NCBI RefSeq assembly: GCF_015550595.1
Contig: NZ_JADNBB010000001.1
Coordinates: 1 to 64,000 of the forward strand
Source of the DNA: Parabacteroides goldsteinii
GTDB taxonomy: Bacteria; Bacteroidota; Bacteroidia; Bacteroidales; Tannerellaceae
Length of the DNA stretch: 64,000 nt
Direction: 5' to 3'
The position numbers and the translations under genes are program-made. Shown here in pieces: positions 36,277 to 46,309 of the stretch; the first letter of the stretch is position 1; each line of letters opens with the position of its first letter. The notes below the pieces were generated by a model that saw only the letters and a list, made by a program, of their open reading frames with translations, did no database searches and had not been told where the DNA came from.

Positions 36277-37455
36277 ATGAACTATAAACACTTATTCAGC
36301 ACTTTGTGTGCATGTTTTCTCCTGCTAGGAGCTACGCAGGTAATACAGGCACAAGATTATCCTGCCAATCCGCTGGAAAAAGAAGGTTACCGCCTGATCT
36401 TCCACGATGAATTTGAAGGGAATGAAATTGATAAAAGTAAATGGATTCCGGAATATTTGCCCTCCTGGCCCAAAGACAGGAGTATCTGTACACCTACTTA
36501 TGAGATGAAAGACGGAGTTATCAAACTCATTATTGATAAAAACTCAAAGAATGAATTCGATAAAAGCATGTATATCTCCGGGTTTATGAGTGCCAGCCGT
36601 ACAGGGCTTCACCATTATGACCCTAAAAAGAAAGCACTGCACGAGATAAAGACAGAAGCCACTCAGATCAATCAATATGGTTACTATGAAATGCGTGCAA
36701 AGATGCAAAACGGAGGAGGTGTACATTGTGCCTGGTGGCTGATCGGCTTCGAGGATGATCCGAACCAAAGCTGCGAGATCGATATTTTCGAGATCTTGGG
36801 GACAGATGTGAATAAGATATGGGCAACAGTGCATAGCTGGAAAGACTCTACGATCCAGTATCATACAGAGCATCCCTGGTTTGCCAACAAAAAGTTGGCA
36901 GAAGAATTTCATATATATGGATTTGACTGGACACCGGAAGGGGTTGCTGTCTACGTCGACGGCATACAGGTGATGAAGCATAAAGCAGCTATAACATATC
37001 CACTTATCCAGATCATCTCTTTTTATGATAACCGAAAAGCGAAAAATGGCTGGACCGGCACCTATGATCCATCCATTCCTTACCCCAAAAGTTTTGATAT
37101 CGATTATATCCGCATGTATAAAAAGATTCCGGATGGCTATAAGGCCGTTCCTGCCAATGAACTGCGCATAACCTCCATTGAACCGGCCCGTATGGAAGTT
37201 ACGGAAGGAAAAGCCGTATTGCGGAATATCGACGGGCATATCACTCGTGAACTCCTATATACACCATCTTATGTGAATGTCCATTATAACGACGGAACTG
37301 TCACTCAACAGTTTGTTGAATGGGAAGCGCTGAGTGATGAAGCATTCAGCCGGATTCAAAAAGCCGGGACTGTCATTGTCGACGGTAAAATAACCGGTCT
37401 ATCCGACACTCTGTTAAAAGGGGAAAAGGCAACATTGATCATTACAACCAAATAA
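36277..37455 (+). CDS. GH16 secreted endo-beta-glycosidase
   Basis: 392 residues with a signal peptide (ends near VIQAQD). The GH16 catalytic motif ExDxxE is E167-I-D-I-F-E172 (CEIDIFEILG), giving E167 as nucleophile and E172 as acid/base. The jelly-roll fold signs FHDEFEGNEIDKSKW and GYYEMRAKMQNGGGVHCAWWL are present. Family members cut beta-1,3 or beta-1,4 bonds in laminarin, agar, carrageenan or, in gut Bacteroidales, poly-LacNAc chains of mucin O-glycans. The GH89 neighbour favours the mucin role. A domain of about 100 residues follows the catalytic part. It probably acts at the surface or in the periplasm. Confidence 0.9.
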   Translation: MNYKHLFSTLCACFLLLGATQVIQAQDYPANPLEKEGYRLIFHDEFEGNEIDKSKWIPEYLPSWPKDRSICTPTYEMKDGVIKLIIDKNSKNEFDKSMYISGFMSASRTGLHHYDPKKKALHEIKTEATQINQYGYYEMRAKMQNGGGVHCAWWLIGFEDDPNQSCEIDIFEILGTDVNKIWATVHSWKDSTIQYHTEHPWFANKKLAEEFHIYGFDWTPEGVAVYVDGIQVMKHKAAITYPLIQIISFYDNRKAKNGWTGTYDPSIPYPKSFDIDYIRMYKKIPDGYKAVPANELRITSIEPARMEVTEGKAVLRNIDGHITRELLYTPSYVNVHYNDGTVTQQFVEWEALSDEAFSRIQKAGTVIVDGKITGLSDTLLKGEKATLIITTK

Positions 37456-37467
37456 AAACAAATACTT

Positions 37468-39030
37468 ATGAAACATATAGCGATTATCTTTTTTTCCATC
37501 AGCATGTTGTTAAACCTGGGAACGGGATGTACCTCGGAAAAACAACACCTCACATTCCGTGGTATATATGCCGATGATCCGGCCGGAACAGAAGGTTTAC
37601 ATAATCCGGAACGTGGTTTCCGCTTAGAAGTGGCATTGGATGTCACAGAAAAGAATTATGTATGGGCTCCCGATAAATATCCCGATATCACATCCTATCT
37701 GGAAGAAGAAGCAGAGAAGTATGCTTCTGATAGTATATCCCTGGTGCAGACCTATTTCTATCTGACAGGAGCAGTCGGAAAAGCGTTGACAACTGACGAT
37801 TTTAATACGATGGATATCTTTTTCGATAAACTGCGTGAACTCGGGATGAAAGCCGTTTTACGTTTTGCCTACGAAACTCAATTCATGGGACGCGCGGCTA
37901 CCGGACCGACTTTGGATGATATCATCCGTCACACAGAACAACTCAAACCATTTCTGGCAAAGAATAAAGATGTCATCCAGGTCGTACAGGCCGGCATGAT
38001 AGGTGCATGGGGCGAATGGCATAGTTCATTCCATGGACTGGAGAGATCAGACGAGACCAAACGTACCATTCTACAACATATTTGCCGGATGACACCCGAA
38101 GGACGTTATATCCAGATCCGTGTACCGGAATATAAGAATCTATTAGATCCCTCCTCCGATGATTATAAACGTACTTCTTTTCACGATGATTTTATTGTCA
38201 TTAAGAAACATCTTTGGGATGGAGGAATGTCGGAAGGAACACCGGCATACGAACAGATCATGCGTGAATCGGCGTATCTTCCGGTCGATGGAGAATTGCC
38301 TTGGGGTACATGGAGTATGAATGAAGATCCGGACAGCCCGGAAGCTGGCTGGATAATTGACGGACTTCAAACGGCAAAGCGTCTTTTCCTGCAACACTAT
38401 ACCTCACTGAGTGCTATTCATAATTATAAGGAGAAAAACACTAATGACAAATATTCCATGAAATACTGGAAGGAAACACCTGTCACGGAAGCTTTCCTGA
38501 AAGAGAATAAAATGCCTGTTTCAAATGGTTATTTTAATACTAAAGATAAAAAGATTGCTGAACGTAATATTTTCGATTATATCCGGGATCACCTGGGGTA
38601 TCGGATTGAGTTACAAGATTTAACGATATCACCCGCCACTGATAAAAACGATAAAGAAATAGAACTGTCGTTGATCAACCGTGGTTTTTCCACACTGTTT
38701 AATGAACATCCTGTTTATTTCGTACTGATAGACAATGAAGGAAACATTGTCCATACCGAATTAACTGATGCCAACGTAAACGAATGGCAACCTTACAACC
38801 CGGATGATACGCTTTGTACTCCGTTGATCCATAAAATCAAAACGAATATGCATATACCGGAAACCGTCATCCCCGGGAATTATCAGTTAGGCCTATGGAT
38901 TCCGGATGGGGCTGATCGTTTGAAGAAAAACGCCCGCTATGCAATTCGTTGTGCCAATGGCGATGTGGAATGGCGGGTCTCCGAAGACAATCAATATGGT
39001 ATAAATATTTTGACAACATTAACAATCTGA
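37468..39030 (+). CDS. DUF4874/DUF4832 secreted lipoprotein, likely glycan-active
   Basis: 520 residues. Lipoprotein signal ending LNLGTGC (C21). The N-terminal part (LHNPERGFRLEV, FDKLRELGMKAVLRFAYE, VVQAGMIGAWGEWHSS) looks like a TIM-barrel of the DUF4874 type, and the C-terminal part (LTISPATDKNDKEIELSLINRGFSTLF, GNYQLGLWIPD) like the DUF4832 beta domain. E183 in GAWGEW is in a place that often holds a catalytic acid in barrel hydrolases. No activity is established to my knowledge. It lies 12 bases after the GH16 gene and 4 before the GH89 gene, so it should work on the same glycan. Confidence 0.8.
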   Translation: MKHIAIIFFSISMLLNLGTGCTSEKQHLTFRGIYADDPAGTEGLHNPERGFRLEVALDVTEKNYVWAPDKYPDITSYLEEEAEKYASDSISLVQTYFYLTGAVGKALTTDDFNTMDIFFDKLRELGMKAVLRFAYETQFMGRAATGPTLDDIIRHTEQLKPFLAKNKDVIQVVQAGMIGAWGEWHSSFHGLERSDETKRTILQHICRMTPEGRYIQIRVPEYKNLLDPSSDDYKRTSFHDDFIVIKKHLWDGGMSEGTPAYEQIMRESAYLPVDGELPWGTWSMNEDPDSPEAGWIIDGLQTAKRLFLQHYTSLSAIHNYKEKNTNDKYSMKYWKETPVTEAFLKENKMPVSNGYFNTKDKKIAERNIFDYIRDHLGYRIELQDLTISPATDKNDKEIELSLINRGFSTLFNEHPVYFVLIDNEGNIVHTELTDANVNEWQPYNPDDTLCTPLIHKIKTNMHIPETVIPGNYQLGLWIPDGADRLKKNARYAIRCANGDVEWRVSEDNQYGINILTTLTI

Positions 39031-39034
39031 TAAA

Positions 39035-41185
39035 ATGAAAATAATTAATATTCTGTTGCTATTATGCTTTTCAGCAGTGATACAAGCAAGCCCGATAGAC
39101 GGGTTATTAGAGCGTATTGACAAGGGAGCTTCCCGTAAGTTTGTCATCGAACAGATCAAATCGCCCACCGACTTTTTTGAACTGGATCAGAAAGGAGATA
39201 AAGTCGTTATCCGCGGTAATAATTATGTCAGTATTGCAACCGGAATAAACTGGTATCTAAAATATTATGCAGGCATTCATCTCTCTTGGAACGGAATGCA
39301 GGCTACGCTTCCGGAAGTCCTTCCTGCCGTAACAAAAAAAGAACGACATGAAACAGGCCTGAAACTACGTTATGACTTGAACTACTGTACATTTTCTTAT
39401 ACAATGGCATTCTGGGACTGGGATCGCTGGGAGAAAGAGATCGACTGGATGGCTTTGCATGGTATCAATCTGCCATTGGCCATGACAGGGGTGGAAAGTG
39501 TCTGGTATAACGTTTTGAAAAAGTTGGGCTACAACAAGGAGGAGATCAACGAATTTATCTCCGGTCCCGGTTTTATGGCCTGGTGGCTGATGAATAACCT
39601 GGAAGGCTGGGGAGGTCCTAATCCTGACAGTTGGTATCGGCAACAGACCGTTTTGCAAAAGAAGATACTGAAACGTATGCGTGAATACGGTATCGAACCT
39701 GTATTACCGGGATATTCCGGCATGGTTCCTCACAATGCCAAAGAAAAGCTGGGACTGAATGTTTCCGACCCGGGCTTATGGTGCGGTTATCGCCGTCCGG
39801 CTTTCCTTCAGCCTACCGATCCCCGCTTTCAGGAGATAGCTTCCCTTTATTACAAAGAGATGGAGAAATTGTTTGGCAAAGCCAATTATTACAGTATGGA
39901 CCCGTTCCATGAAGGAGGTAACGTTGCCGGAGTCGATCTGGATGCTGCCGGCAAAGCAATTATGTCTGCCATGAAGAAGGTAAATCCGAAAGCCGTTTGG
40001 GTAGCCCAGGCGTGGCAGGCCAATCCTCGTTCAAAGATGATTGAGAATTTGAAGGCCGGAGATATGATCGTCCTCGATTTGTTTGCAGAAAGCCGCCCGC
40101 AGTGGGGAGACACCGAGTCGACCTGGTACCGTAAAAGCGGTTTTGGACAACACGACTGGATCTATTGTATGCTGCTGAATTATGGCGGTAATGTCGGTCT
40201 GCATGGAAAGATGGCGCATGTAATCGATGAATTCTATAAGGCAAAAGAAAGTCCTTTCGGTAAAACGTTATGTGGCGTCGGTATGACGATGGAGGGTAGT
40301 GAAAACAATCCGGTCATGTTTGAGTTATTAACCGAACTCCCCTGGAGGGAGCAACGGTTCGATAAAGAGGAATGGCTGGCAAACTACGTTCGTGCCCGTT
40401 ACGGTTCTGAAAATAAAACGGTGGAAGAAGCCTGGACGCTACTCAGTAACTCGATCTACAACTGTCCTCCTCAATCCGTTCAGCAGGGAACACATGAATC
40501 TATCTTTTGTGCACGTCCGTCGGAAAATGTTTATCAGGCCTCCAGTTGGTCGGAAATGTCTGATTATTACAATCCCCAGGATGTTATCCGTGCTGCTCGT
40601 CTGATGGTATCGGTAGCCGATCAGTATAAAGGGAATAATAACTTTGAATATGATCTGATTGATATTGTTCGCCAAGCCATTACAGAAAGAGGCCGTCTGT
40701 TATACAAAGCCGTGATGGCCGCTTATACATCAGGAGATAAGACACTCTTTGAAATGGCCTCCCGGCATTTCCTGCAACTGATCCTTTTGCAGGATGAATT
40801 ATTAGGAACACGCCGTGAGTTTATGGTAGGAAACTGGATTGACCAGGCTCGTAATCTGGGAAAGACTCCTGAAGAAAAAGCCTTATATGAGTGGAACGCA
40901 CGTGTACAGATTACCACCTGGGGCAACCGTCAGGCCGCTGACGAAGGAGGTCTGAGAGATTATGCCCACAAGGAATGGAACGGGATACTAAAAGATTTCT
41001 ACTACATGCGATGGAAAGCCTATTTCGACAATCTTACCCTGAAGATGAATGGGAAAAATCCAGAAGAAATAGATTTTTATGCATTGGAAGAACCTTGGAC
41101 AAAAGAGACGGATCCGTATCCATCTAAACCTGGAAACGACTGTATTCCAACTGTAAAACATATATTCAAAGAAATATTTGAATAA
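39035..41185 (+). CDS. GH89 alpha-N-acetylglucosaminidase
   Basis: 716 residues with a signal peptide (ends near VIQAS). It matches the NAGLU family: NNYVSIATGINWYLKYY near residue 62, LRYDLNYCTFSYTMAFWDWDRWEKEIDWMALHGIN cut here into its parts LRYDLNYCTFSY (111-122) and WDRWEKEIDWMALHGINLPL (128-147), and the catalytic-region motifs YSMDPFHEGG (E293) and GMTMEGSENNPVMFELLTEL (E420). GH89 enzymes release alpha-linked GlcNAc, as found capping gastric mucin O-glycans. This is the strongest hint that the locus targets host mucin. It is the last gene of the operon, closed by a bidirectional terminator. Confidence 0.93.
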   Translation: MKIINILLLLCFSAVIQASPIDGLLERIDKGASRKFVIEQIKSPTDFFELDQKGDKVVIRGNNYVSIATGINWYLKYYAGIHLSWNGMQATLPEVLPAVTKKERHETGLKLRYDLNYCTFSYTMAFWDWDRWEKEIDWMALHGINLPLAMTGVESVWYNVLKKLGYNKEEINEFISGPGFMAWWLMNNLEGWGGPNPDSWYRQQTVLQKKILKRMREYGIEPVLPGYSGMVPHNAKEKLGLNVSDPGLWCGYRRPAFLQPTDPRFQEIASLYYKEMEKLFGKANYYSMDPFHEGGNVAGVDLDAAGKAIMSAMKKVNPKAVWVAQAWQANPRSKMIENLKAGDMIVLDLFAESRPQWGDTESTWYRKSGFGQHDWIYCMLLNYGGNVGLHGKMAHVIDEFYKAKESPFGKTLCGVGMTMEGSENNPVMFELLTELPWREQRFDKEEWLANYVRARYGSENKTVEEAWTLLSNSIYNCPPQSVQQGTHESIFCARPSENVYQASSWSEMSDYYNPQDVIRAARLMVSVADQYKGNNNFEYDLIDIVRQAITERGRLLYKAVMAAYTSGDKTLFEMASRHFLQLILLQDELLGTRREFMVGNWIDQARNLGKTPEEKALYEWNARVQITTWGNRQAADEGGLRDYAHKEWNGILKDFYYMRWKAYFDNLTLKMNGKNPEEIDFYALEEPWTKETDPYPSKPGNDCIPTVKHIFKEIFE

Positions 41186-41188
41186 CAA

Positions 41189-41226
41189 AAAAGGAGTAGA
41201 ATTATCGTTCTACTCCTTTTCTTTTT
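41189..41226. terminator. bidirectional terminator between convergent loci
   Basis: AAAAGGAGTAGAA (41189-41201), loop TTATCG, TTCTACTCCTTTT (41208-41220): a perfect 13-base stem with T runs on both strands. It ends the GH89 operon on the plus strand and the GH31 gene on the minus strand. Confidence 0.9.
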
Positions 41227-42830
41227 TACTTTATCTTCTCAAACCAGGGTAATCTTTCCAGAGGAGCATTCACCTCTATAGTTTTAGGGCCACGGAATTT
41301 TTTGCCGGTATCATCTCTCCACTCTCCTTTGGGCAACATAACCTTACGTACATGTTCTTTTGTCAGGATCGGAGCTACCAGGTACTTATCTCCCAACATG
41401 AACTGATCTTTGCAATTTACAAATCCCTGATGAGGAAAAGCATATTCCATATGACGAATGATCGGTTCGCCTGTTTGTGCTGAAGAACGTGCTTGATCCA
41501 GAATATAACCACCCATCTTTTCATGCAAATGAGCATAATCACGACAGATAGCCAGATGCTTTTCATCGAGGATGCGCCAAGGTGCTACAGAAAACTGCAT
41601 CATAGGCATCAATGTATGCACCTGGCAGGAACGAACAATCAATTCCTGATCCAATTTGGTCTGGTCAATACCCAAAAAAGAACCGAACTGCCCCCCACCG
41701 ATCATATCTGGACAAGCATAAGCATATCCTAACAGACCCGCAGCAATCATATCAGGGATCAACAAGCCTACTGCATTCCAGGAATAGTCTTTATCCCCCA
41801 AGCGTTGCACTAAAGGTTGCCCTCCCATCTTCCAACCGGCACGGTATTCGTTGAATGGGAAATCCAGACCTATTTTTGCCCAATATTCACACATATCTAC
41901 TGAAGTAGCGTCTTTATCATAGAATTCTAGATCGGGATCACTGTAAGGACCGATATCACCTGCATCAAATTTGAAACCATCCACACCGTACTTATCCTGC
42001 ATATTACGTAACTGTTGTTTCAAATGTTCCGCAGCTGCCGGATTACTCAGATCATAACATGCACTATATCCGTTCCACCAAGGAATAATAGCCGCCTGGT
42101 TAGTTCCTTTTTTCTTGATTAAATAATTTTTTTGCTGCAATTCGCGAAATTCTGGACTATCCGGGCTAACAAACGGGCAGATCCATAACATAATACGGAA
42201 TCCGTCTTTATGGAGCTGATCGATCATACCTTTCGGATCAGGAAAACGTTCGGGTTTAAAATCAAAATTACCATAATATTTCTGCCAGTTGTCATCAACC
42301 ATAAAAACACCTACGGGAAATTTATATTTCAAAATATTGTCGGCATATTTCAATACATCTTCCTGATTCTGATTGTACATCAGTTCAATCCATGTGTTAT
42401 ATTGAGGCATGGAAAAGAATAAAGAGTCAGGTAACTGACCAGAGGGAGGGAAATATTTTGCAGATGCGGCTATATAGGCATCTTTCAACGTATTACCTGC
42501 TAATACCGGTTCTATATTTTCAAAATCGGAAAACAGCTGTAATATTCCGTTTTCAAACTTGAATGAAAAAGGTTTATCACTCCATATGTATCGTCCCTCT
42601 GATGAAATCAAAAGGGGAACATTCTGATTATTCAAATTCTCAGTAGAAAGATCGAACAGACGCATATTTTCCTTAAACGGCATTTGAGAGCCAAGTGCCA
42701 CCATGCCTCCCCACCATTTTTCATTTTCCAAAGAAGATATTTTGGATTCATATTTACTTCCTGCCCAACAAGGTAATATTCCTAAGATTACAACCAGGGA
42801 CAACAAAAAGGCTTTCATCGAATGCTTCAT
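41226..42830 (-). CDS. GH31 glycoside hydrolase, MYORG-like alpha-galactosidase type
   Basis: 534 residues with a signal peptide (ends near PCWAG). The GH31 nucleophile motif is GVDGFKFDAGD with D289; the acid/base is probably D346 in QRLGDKDYSW; CPDMIGGG near residue 373 is another family block. The FKFDAG form, rather than the WxDMNE of alpha-glucosidases, resembles the MYORG group, whose characterised members act on alpha-galactosides. Activity on alpha-Gal or a related sugar is therefore inferred. It has its own promoter box upstream and may be expressed apart from the preceding operon. Confidence 0.85.
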   Translation of the reverse strand: MKHSMKAFLLSLVVILGILPCWAGSKYESKISSLENEKWWGGMVALGSQMPFKENMRLFDLSTENLNNQNVPLLISSEGRYIWSDKPFSFKFENGILQLFSDFENIEPVLAGNTLKDAYIAASAKYFPPSGQLPDSLFFSMPQYNTWIELMYNQNQEDVLKYADNILKYKFPVGVFMVDDNWQKYYGNFDFKPERFPDPKGMIDQLHKDGFRIMLWICPFVSPDSPEFRELQQKNYLIKKKGTNQAAIIPWWNGYSACYDLSNPAAAEHLKQQLRNMQDKYGVDGFKFDAGDIGPYSDPDLEFYDKDATSVDMCEYWAKIGLDFPFNEYRAGWKMGGQPLVQRLGDKDYSWNAVGLLIPDMIAAGLLGYAYACPDMIGGGQFGSFLGIDQTKLDQELIVRSCQVHTLMPMMQFSVAPWRILDEKHLAICRDYAHLHEKMGGYILDQARSSAQTGEPIIRHMEYAFPHQGFVNCKDQFMLGDKYLVAPILTKEHVRKVMLPKGEWRDDTGKKFRGPKTIEVNAPLERLPWFEKIK

Positions 42831-42861
42831 GTTTGTTTTATTAGATTTATTAATTCCCCCG

Positions 42862-42869
42862 CAAAGATA
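42862..42869 (-). promoter_or_regulatory. Bacteroidales promoter -7 box for the GH31 gene
   Basis: Minus strand TATCTTTG, a TAnnTTTG match 31 bases upstream of the GH31 ATG and just after the terminator of the upstream operon. Confidence 0.6.
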
Positions 42870-42898
42870 GGGATAACTTCTTATTTTCTAAACATAAA

Positions 42899-42930
42899 AG
42901 TGGCCAAGAGATTCAGATCTCCCGGCCACT
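42899..42930 (-). terminator. intrinsic terminator after the DUF5107-TPR gene
   Basis: AGTGGCC (42899-42905) pairs with GGCCACT (42924-42930), with an inner GAGAT/ATCTC stem, followed on the minus strand by TTTTATG. It separates the SusC/SusD operon from the GH31 gene. Confidence 0.75.
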
Positions 42931-42954
42931 AATTATATATCTTATTACCGTCGA

Positions 42955-45900
42955 TTAAAACGTATGATTTAGGAATTGTTTAGCCCAAATCAAATTCGGA
43001 TTCATATCTACAGCTTTCTGAAGCAATACTTTTCCTGTAGCGTCATTGCCCTTATAACATTCCAACAAACCTTTCAGATAATTCAAATTAGCAATCCGTT
43101 CATCCCGCGAACCGTCTTCTCCGAATTTGGAATAAGCATCGACTGTTACTCGTCCGGCTAACTGTTCTTCAATTTCAGTAGAAAGCTTTTGAAGTAACTC
43201 TTTCGATTCCGCCTGTCTGCCGGCCTCATTCATTGCCAGAGCATTGAATAAAGTATTCTCTGAAGCCAACTCCATACGCCGTCTTCTTACCTGACTGTTT
43301 GCAGCAATGTCAAAACTTTCTTTTGCCTTCTTCTTGTTTCCTAAAGCCTGATAAGCTTTACCCAGATAATAATATCCCTTAGCACTATGCCCGCCGGTTT
43401 CCGGCCGGCCTACTTCGAGATTTTCTGGATACAGATCGGCTGTTTCAAACTCTTTTACAGCTTCCTTATAATTTCCTGATTTAAGTAAATCCATACCTTT
43501 CAACAAATGAGAATCGACATAAATATCATGTATCTCACCTCCGCCTTCCCAAACGTGGAAATGACGGGCAGTCATTATATCGATAGCCTTATCATAAGCT
43601 CCGGTTTCATTATACAATGTCAATAAACGAATAACGGCTTCATCATGTTTCATAACTGTTGACAAGTTCTTTTCCAATACCGCTAAACGTTCGGTTGCCG
43701 GTTTCTTTTCTTTCTCATAGAGTATATCCAGTTCCTGGAAAATGCGAGGATCCTGATTATTATATTCAATTGCTTTCTCATAACCGGCTATTGCTTTTCC
43801 TAGCTCGTTCAAGCGGTTATAACCAAAGCCTAAGTTACGATAGGCTTGGGCGAAAACCGGATCCTTTGCTACTGCCTGCTCCCAGCAAGCCATTCCTTTC
43901 TCTTTCTGCCCCAGGAAATAATACAAATTACCCAGATAATAAGGAGCACGGGCATCTTCAGGAGATTCCGAACAAACGGTCGACAGGATATTTATTTCCT
44001 CCAAACGGAATGGAAAACACCAGTCGGTAGCAAGTGAAGAAGCTTTCTTCCATTGTGCCAATGCTATCTCCTTCTTCCCTGATAACAGGTTATAATAACC
44101 ATTATAATAATATACTAAAGGAGAAGATGTGTAAGGTTCACCGATTTGCAGGGCTCTATTCAGTAAAAGAGTAGCTTCCTCATAGGCACCCGCATGGGCA
44201 TATTCCAAGGACATTTCCAATAGTTCCTGCACCCGAATAATACCTTCACCACGCTGTTTCTCAGCCCTATCCAGGAAATTCACACCATTCCCACTCAGAA
44301 AACTTTGCTCTGCCATACTCCAATAATCCAATGGATCGATAGCGACAACCTGTTGTATTTGTTTCAACGCATCCTCTGTTTGTCCCTGTTTTCTCAACAA
44401 ATAAGCTTTCAGTGTCAAAGCTTTTGTATCTCTTCCTCCGACTGCCAACGATTGATCGACCAGATCCAATGCCTCAGGCAAATTTCCTTTTAGGGCTGAC
44501 AACTGTGCCAATGCCAGATAAGCCGGGTGTTGGAATGTCGGATACCAGGTGGCTTTCCAATACTGGTCTGCGGCCTCTTTATAACGACCTTGCATCTGAT
44601 AAATCAATCCGAGGTAATAATGCGGTTCCGGATCCTTCACAACCGTATAATCTTTGGCCGGACGGAGTAATGCACGTTTCAAATGTTTTTCTGCCATTCC
44701 CCATTCCCCAGCTTTGGCATAATGGATACCCATAACCGTATTCACACGCGAATCGAATGAATCTCGTTTCAATGCCTCATTATAGAAATCCATCGCATTT
44801 AAACGGGCATTATGGAATTGCTCCACACGAAGTCCGGCATAATATAATTCTTCTACTGTCTGATAGTCTTTCACTGGCTTAGTCCCTTCAACAACTTCAG
44901 GAAGTTCTTTTTTCTCCAACTCCACCGGTTGATAAGCAACCAACTCATTCCCCTTATTATCCAGTAAAACAGCACGAAGGCTTGTTTCTTTCACTGTAGC
45001 CGGAACCGATACAGTTGTTGTAAACGGAGTTGCTGGATCGATAGAAATCACCTTCTCAAACAATACTTTACCGTCCTGTTGTAGCAAAACTTTTGCATCA
45101 GGATATTTAGTCGTTGCATTAAATCCAAGAAAAACTTTTCCGGATGCTTTTTTCTCCAGGTTAACAGCAGCATCGTCATTCGCATTCTTCACAGAACCTA
45201 TATCACGAATACCATACCAACGTTGAACGAACTCACGTGTTTCCCCTGGTCCTACCCAACTATAATCCGGTTGATTATCCGAATAAGCACCGACCATCAG
45301 TTCCAGATAATGTCCGTCTTTGTCAGATAGCATCTTATTCCACATCTCTCCACTCGGGTTGTTGCCCCATAAGAAAAACTTCTTACCATTGACAATATGG
45401 TGGTTAGCTACATGTACCGTACCTGCCTGTTTCCCATGATCGTAACCGGCCAGGAAATTGTCTTCGAAGTTCCAGGCGAAGATAGAGCGGGAATTACCGG
45501 TATAGTTCTTCCACCAGGCAAGTCCAACTTCATTACCACTACCGCGAACCGCTTCTCCCATAGGCCATTTGGTAAAATAGACCTTGGAATGATCCGTACC
45601 GAATTGTGTAGCCGGCGGAAAAATGACTTCATAATCCTTATTACAATGTACAGAAACATTGGCCCAATAAAGAATAGACTGTATGAACGGCGTACGATTA
45701 ATGATCTTCACTTTGGCTTCCACCCATGAGCGATTCGGATAGACAGTGACACCCACCGACCATTTCATACGATGACGCAGCTCCATTTCACCCACCCAGA
45801 TCGTTTTACTTCCATCTTTATTCTCTTCTATCTTCCAATCGATAGGCATGTAACTGGAAGGACGATGATGATGAGGGATATTCCATTCCACTCCTCCGGA

Positions 45901-46290
45901 CAGCCAGGCTCCGAGCATACCGATCAAAGCCGGCTTTATACCTGTCTGCCGATAAAATATTTCATAATCATTCGTCTTATCGGTTGCCGACAAAATACGT
46001 CCTCCGATCTCAGGCAGCACGCAAACATTCACATACTCATTATCCAGATAAACGGCATCATAGGTTTTGTCTACTTTCTCATCCGTTAATATATCATAGA
46101 GCGGATAAGGATAAATATGTCCCTGAGCTCCCTGATATACACGCCCGGTAAAAAAGATAGGGTTTACATCCGGTGCCCCGATTTCATAAGTAGGCAATAC
46201 CAATGGTTTCTCTGTAACTTTGACAGTCTGAGCGAATAATTGAGGGACTGATAACAGAAGCGCCAGCCCTATAATAAATGTATTTTTCAT
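42955..46290 (-). CDS. secreted DUF5107 protein with C-terminal TPR repeats
   Basis: 1111 residues. Signal peptide (ends LFAQT). Residues about 30-370 form the DUF5107 beta-rich domain (VCVLPEIGGRILSATDKTNDYEIFYRQTG, GGVEWNIPHHHRPSSYMP), which resembles galactose-mutarotase-like sugar-binding folds. From about residue 480 to the end are many TPR helices (EWGMAEKHLKRALL, YYLGLIYQMQGRYKEAADQYWKA, AYRNLGFGYNRLNELGKAIAGYEKAIEY). Such proteins occur in polysaccharide loci but I know of no established activity. The gene is 20 bases after the clan GH-A gene and is the last of the operon. It may bind or process a sugar and scaffold partner enzymes in the periplasm. Confidence 0.8.
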   Translation of the reverse strand: MKNTFIIGLALLLSVPQLFAQTVKVTEKPLVLPTYEIGAPDVNPIFFTGRVYQGAQGHIYPYPLYDILTDEKVDKTYDAVYLDNEYVNVCVLPEIGGRILSATDKTNDYEIFYRQTGIKPALIGMLGAWLSGGVEWNIPHHHRPSSYMPIDWKIEENKDGSKTIWVGEMELRHRMKWSVGVTVYPNRSWVEAKVKIINRTPFIQSILYWANVSVHCNKDYEVIFPPATQFGTDHSKVYFTKWPMGEAVRGSGNEVGLAWWKNYTGNSRSIFAWNFEDNFLAGYDHGKQAGTVHVANHHIVNGKKFFLWGNNPSGEMWNKMLSDKDGHYLELMVGAYSDNQPDYSWVGPGETREFVQRWYGIRDIGSVKNANDDAAVNLEKKASGKVFLGFNATTKYPDAKVLLQQDGKVLFEKVISIDPATPFTTTVSVPATVKETSLRAVLLDNKGNELVAYQPVELEKKELPEVVEGTKPVKDYQTVEELYYAGLRVEQFHNARLNAMDFYNEALKRDSFDSRVNTVMGIHYAKAGEWGMAEKHLKRALLRPAKDYTVVKDPEPHYYLGLIYQMQGRYKEAADQYWKATWYPTFQHPAYLALAQLSALKGNLPEALDLVDQSLAVGGRDTKALTLKAYLLRKQGQTEDALKQIQQVVAIDPLDYWSMAEQSFLSGNGVNFLDRAEKQRGEGIIRVQELLEMSLEYAHAGAYEEATLLLNRALQIGEPYTSSPLVYYYNGYYNLLSGKKEIALAQWKKASSLATDWCFPFRLEEINILSTVCSESPEDARAPYYLGNLYYFLGQKEKGMACWEQAVAKDPVFAQAYRNLGFGYNRLNELGKAIAGYEKAIEYNNQDPRIFQELDILYEKEKKPATERLAVLEKNLSTVMKHDEAVIRLLTLYNETGAYDKAIDIMTARHFHVWEGGGEIHDIYVDSHLLKGMDLLKSGNYKEAVKEFETADLYPENLEVGRPETGGHSAKGYYYLGKAYQALGNKKKAKESFDIAANSQVRRRRMELASENTLFNALAMNEAGRQAESKELLQKLSTEIEEQLAGRVTVDAYSKFGEDGSRDERIANLNYLKGLLECYKGNDATGKVLLQKAVDMNPNLIWAKQFLNHTF

Positions 46291-46309
46291 AGATCACTTA
46301 ATGTTATAA

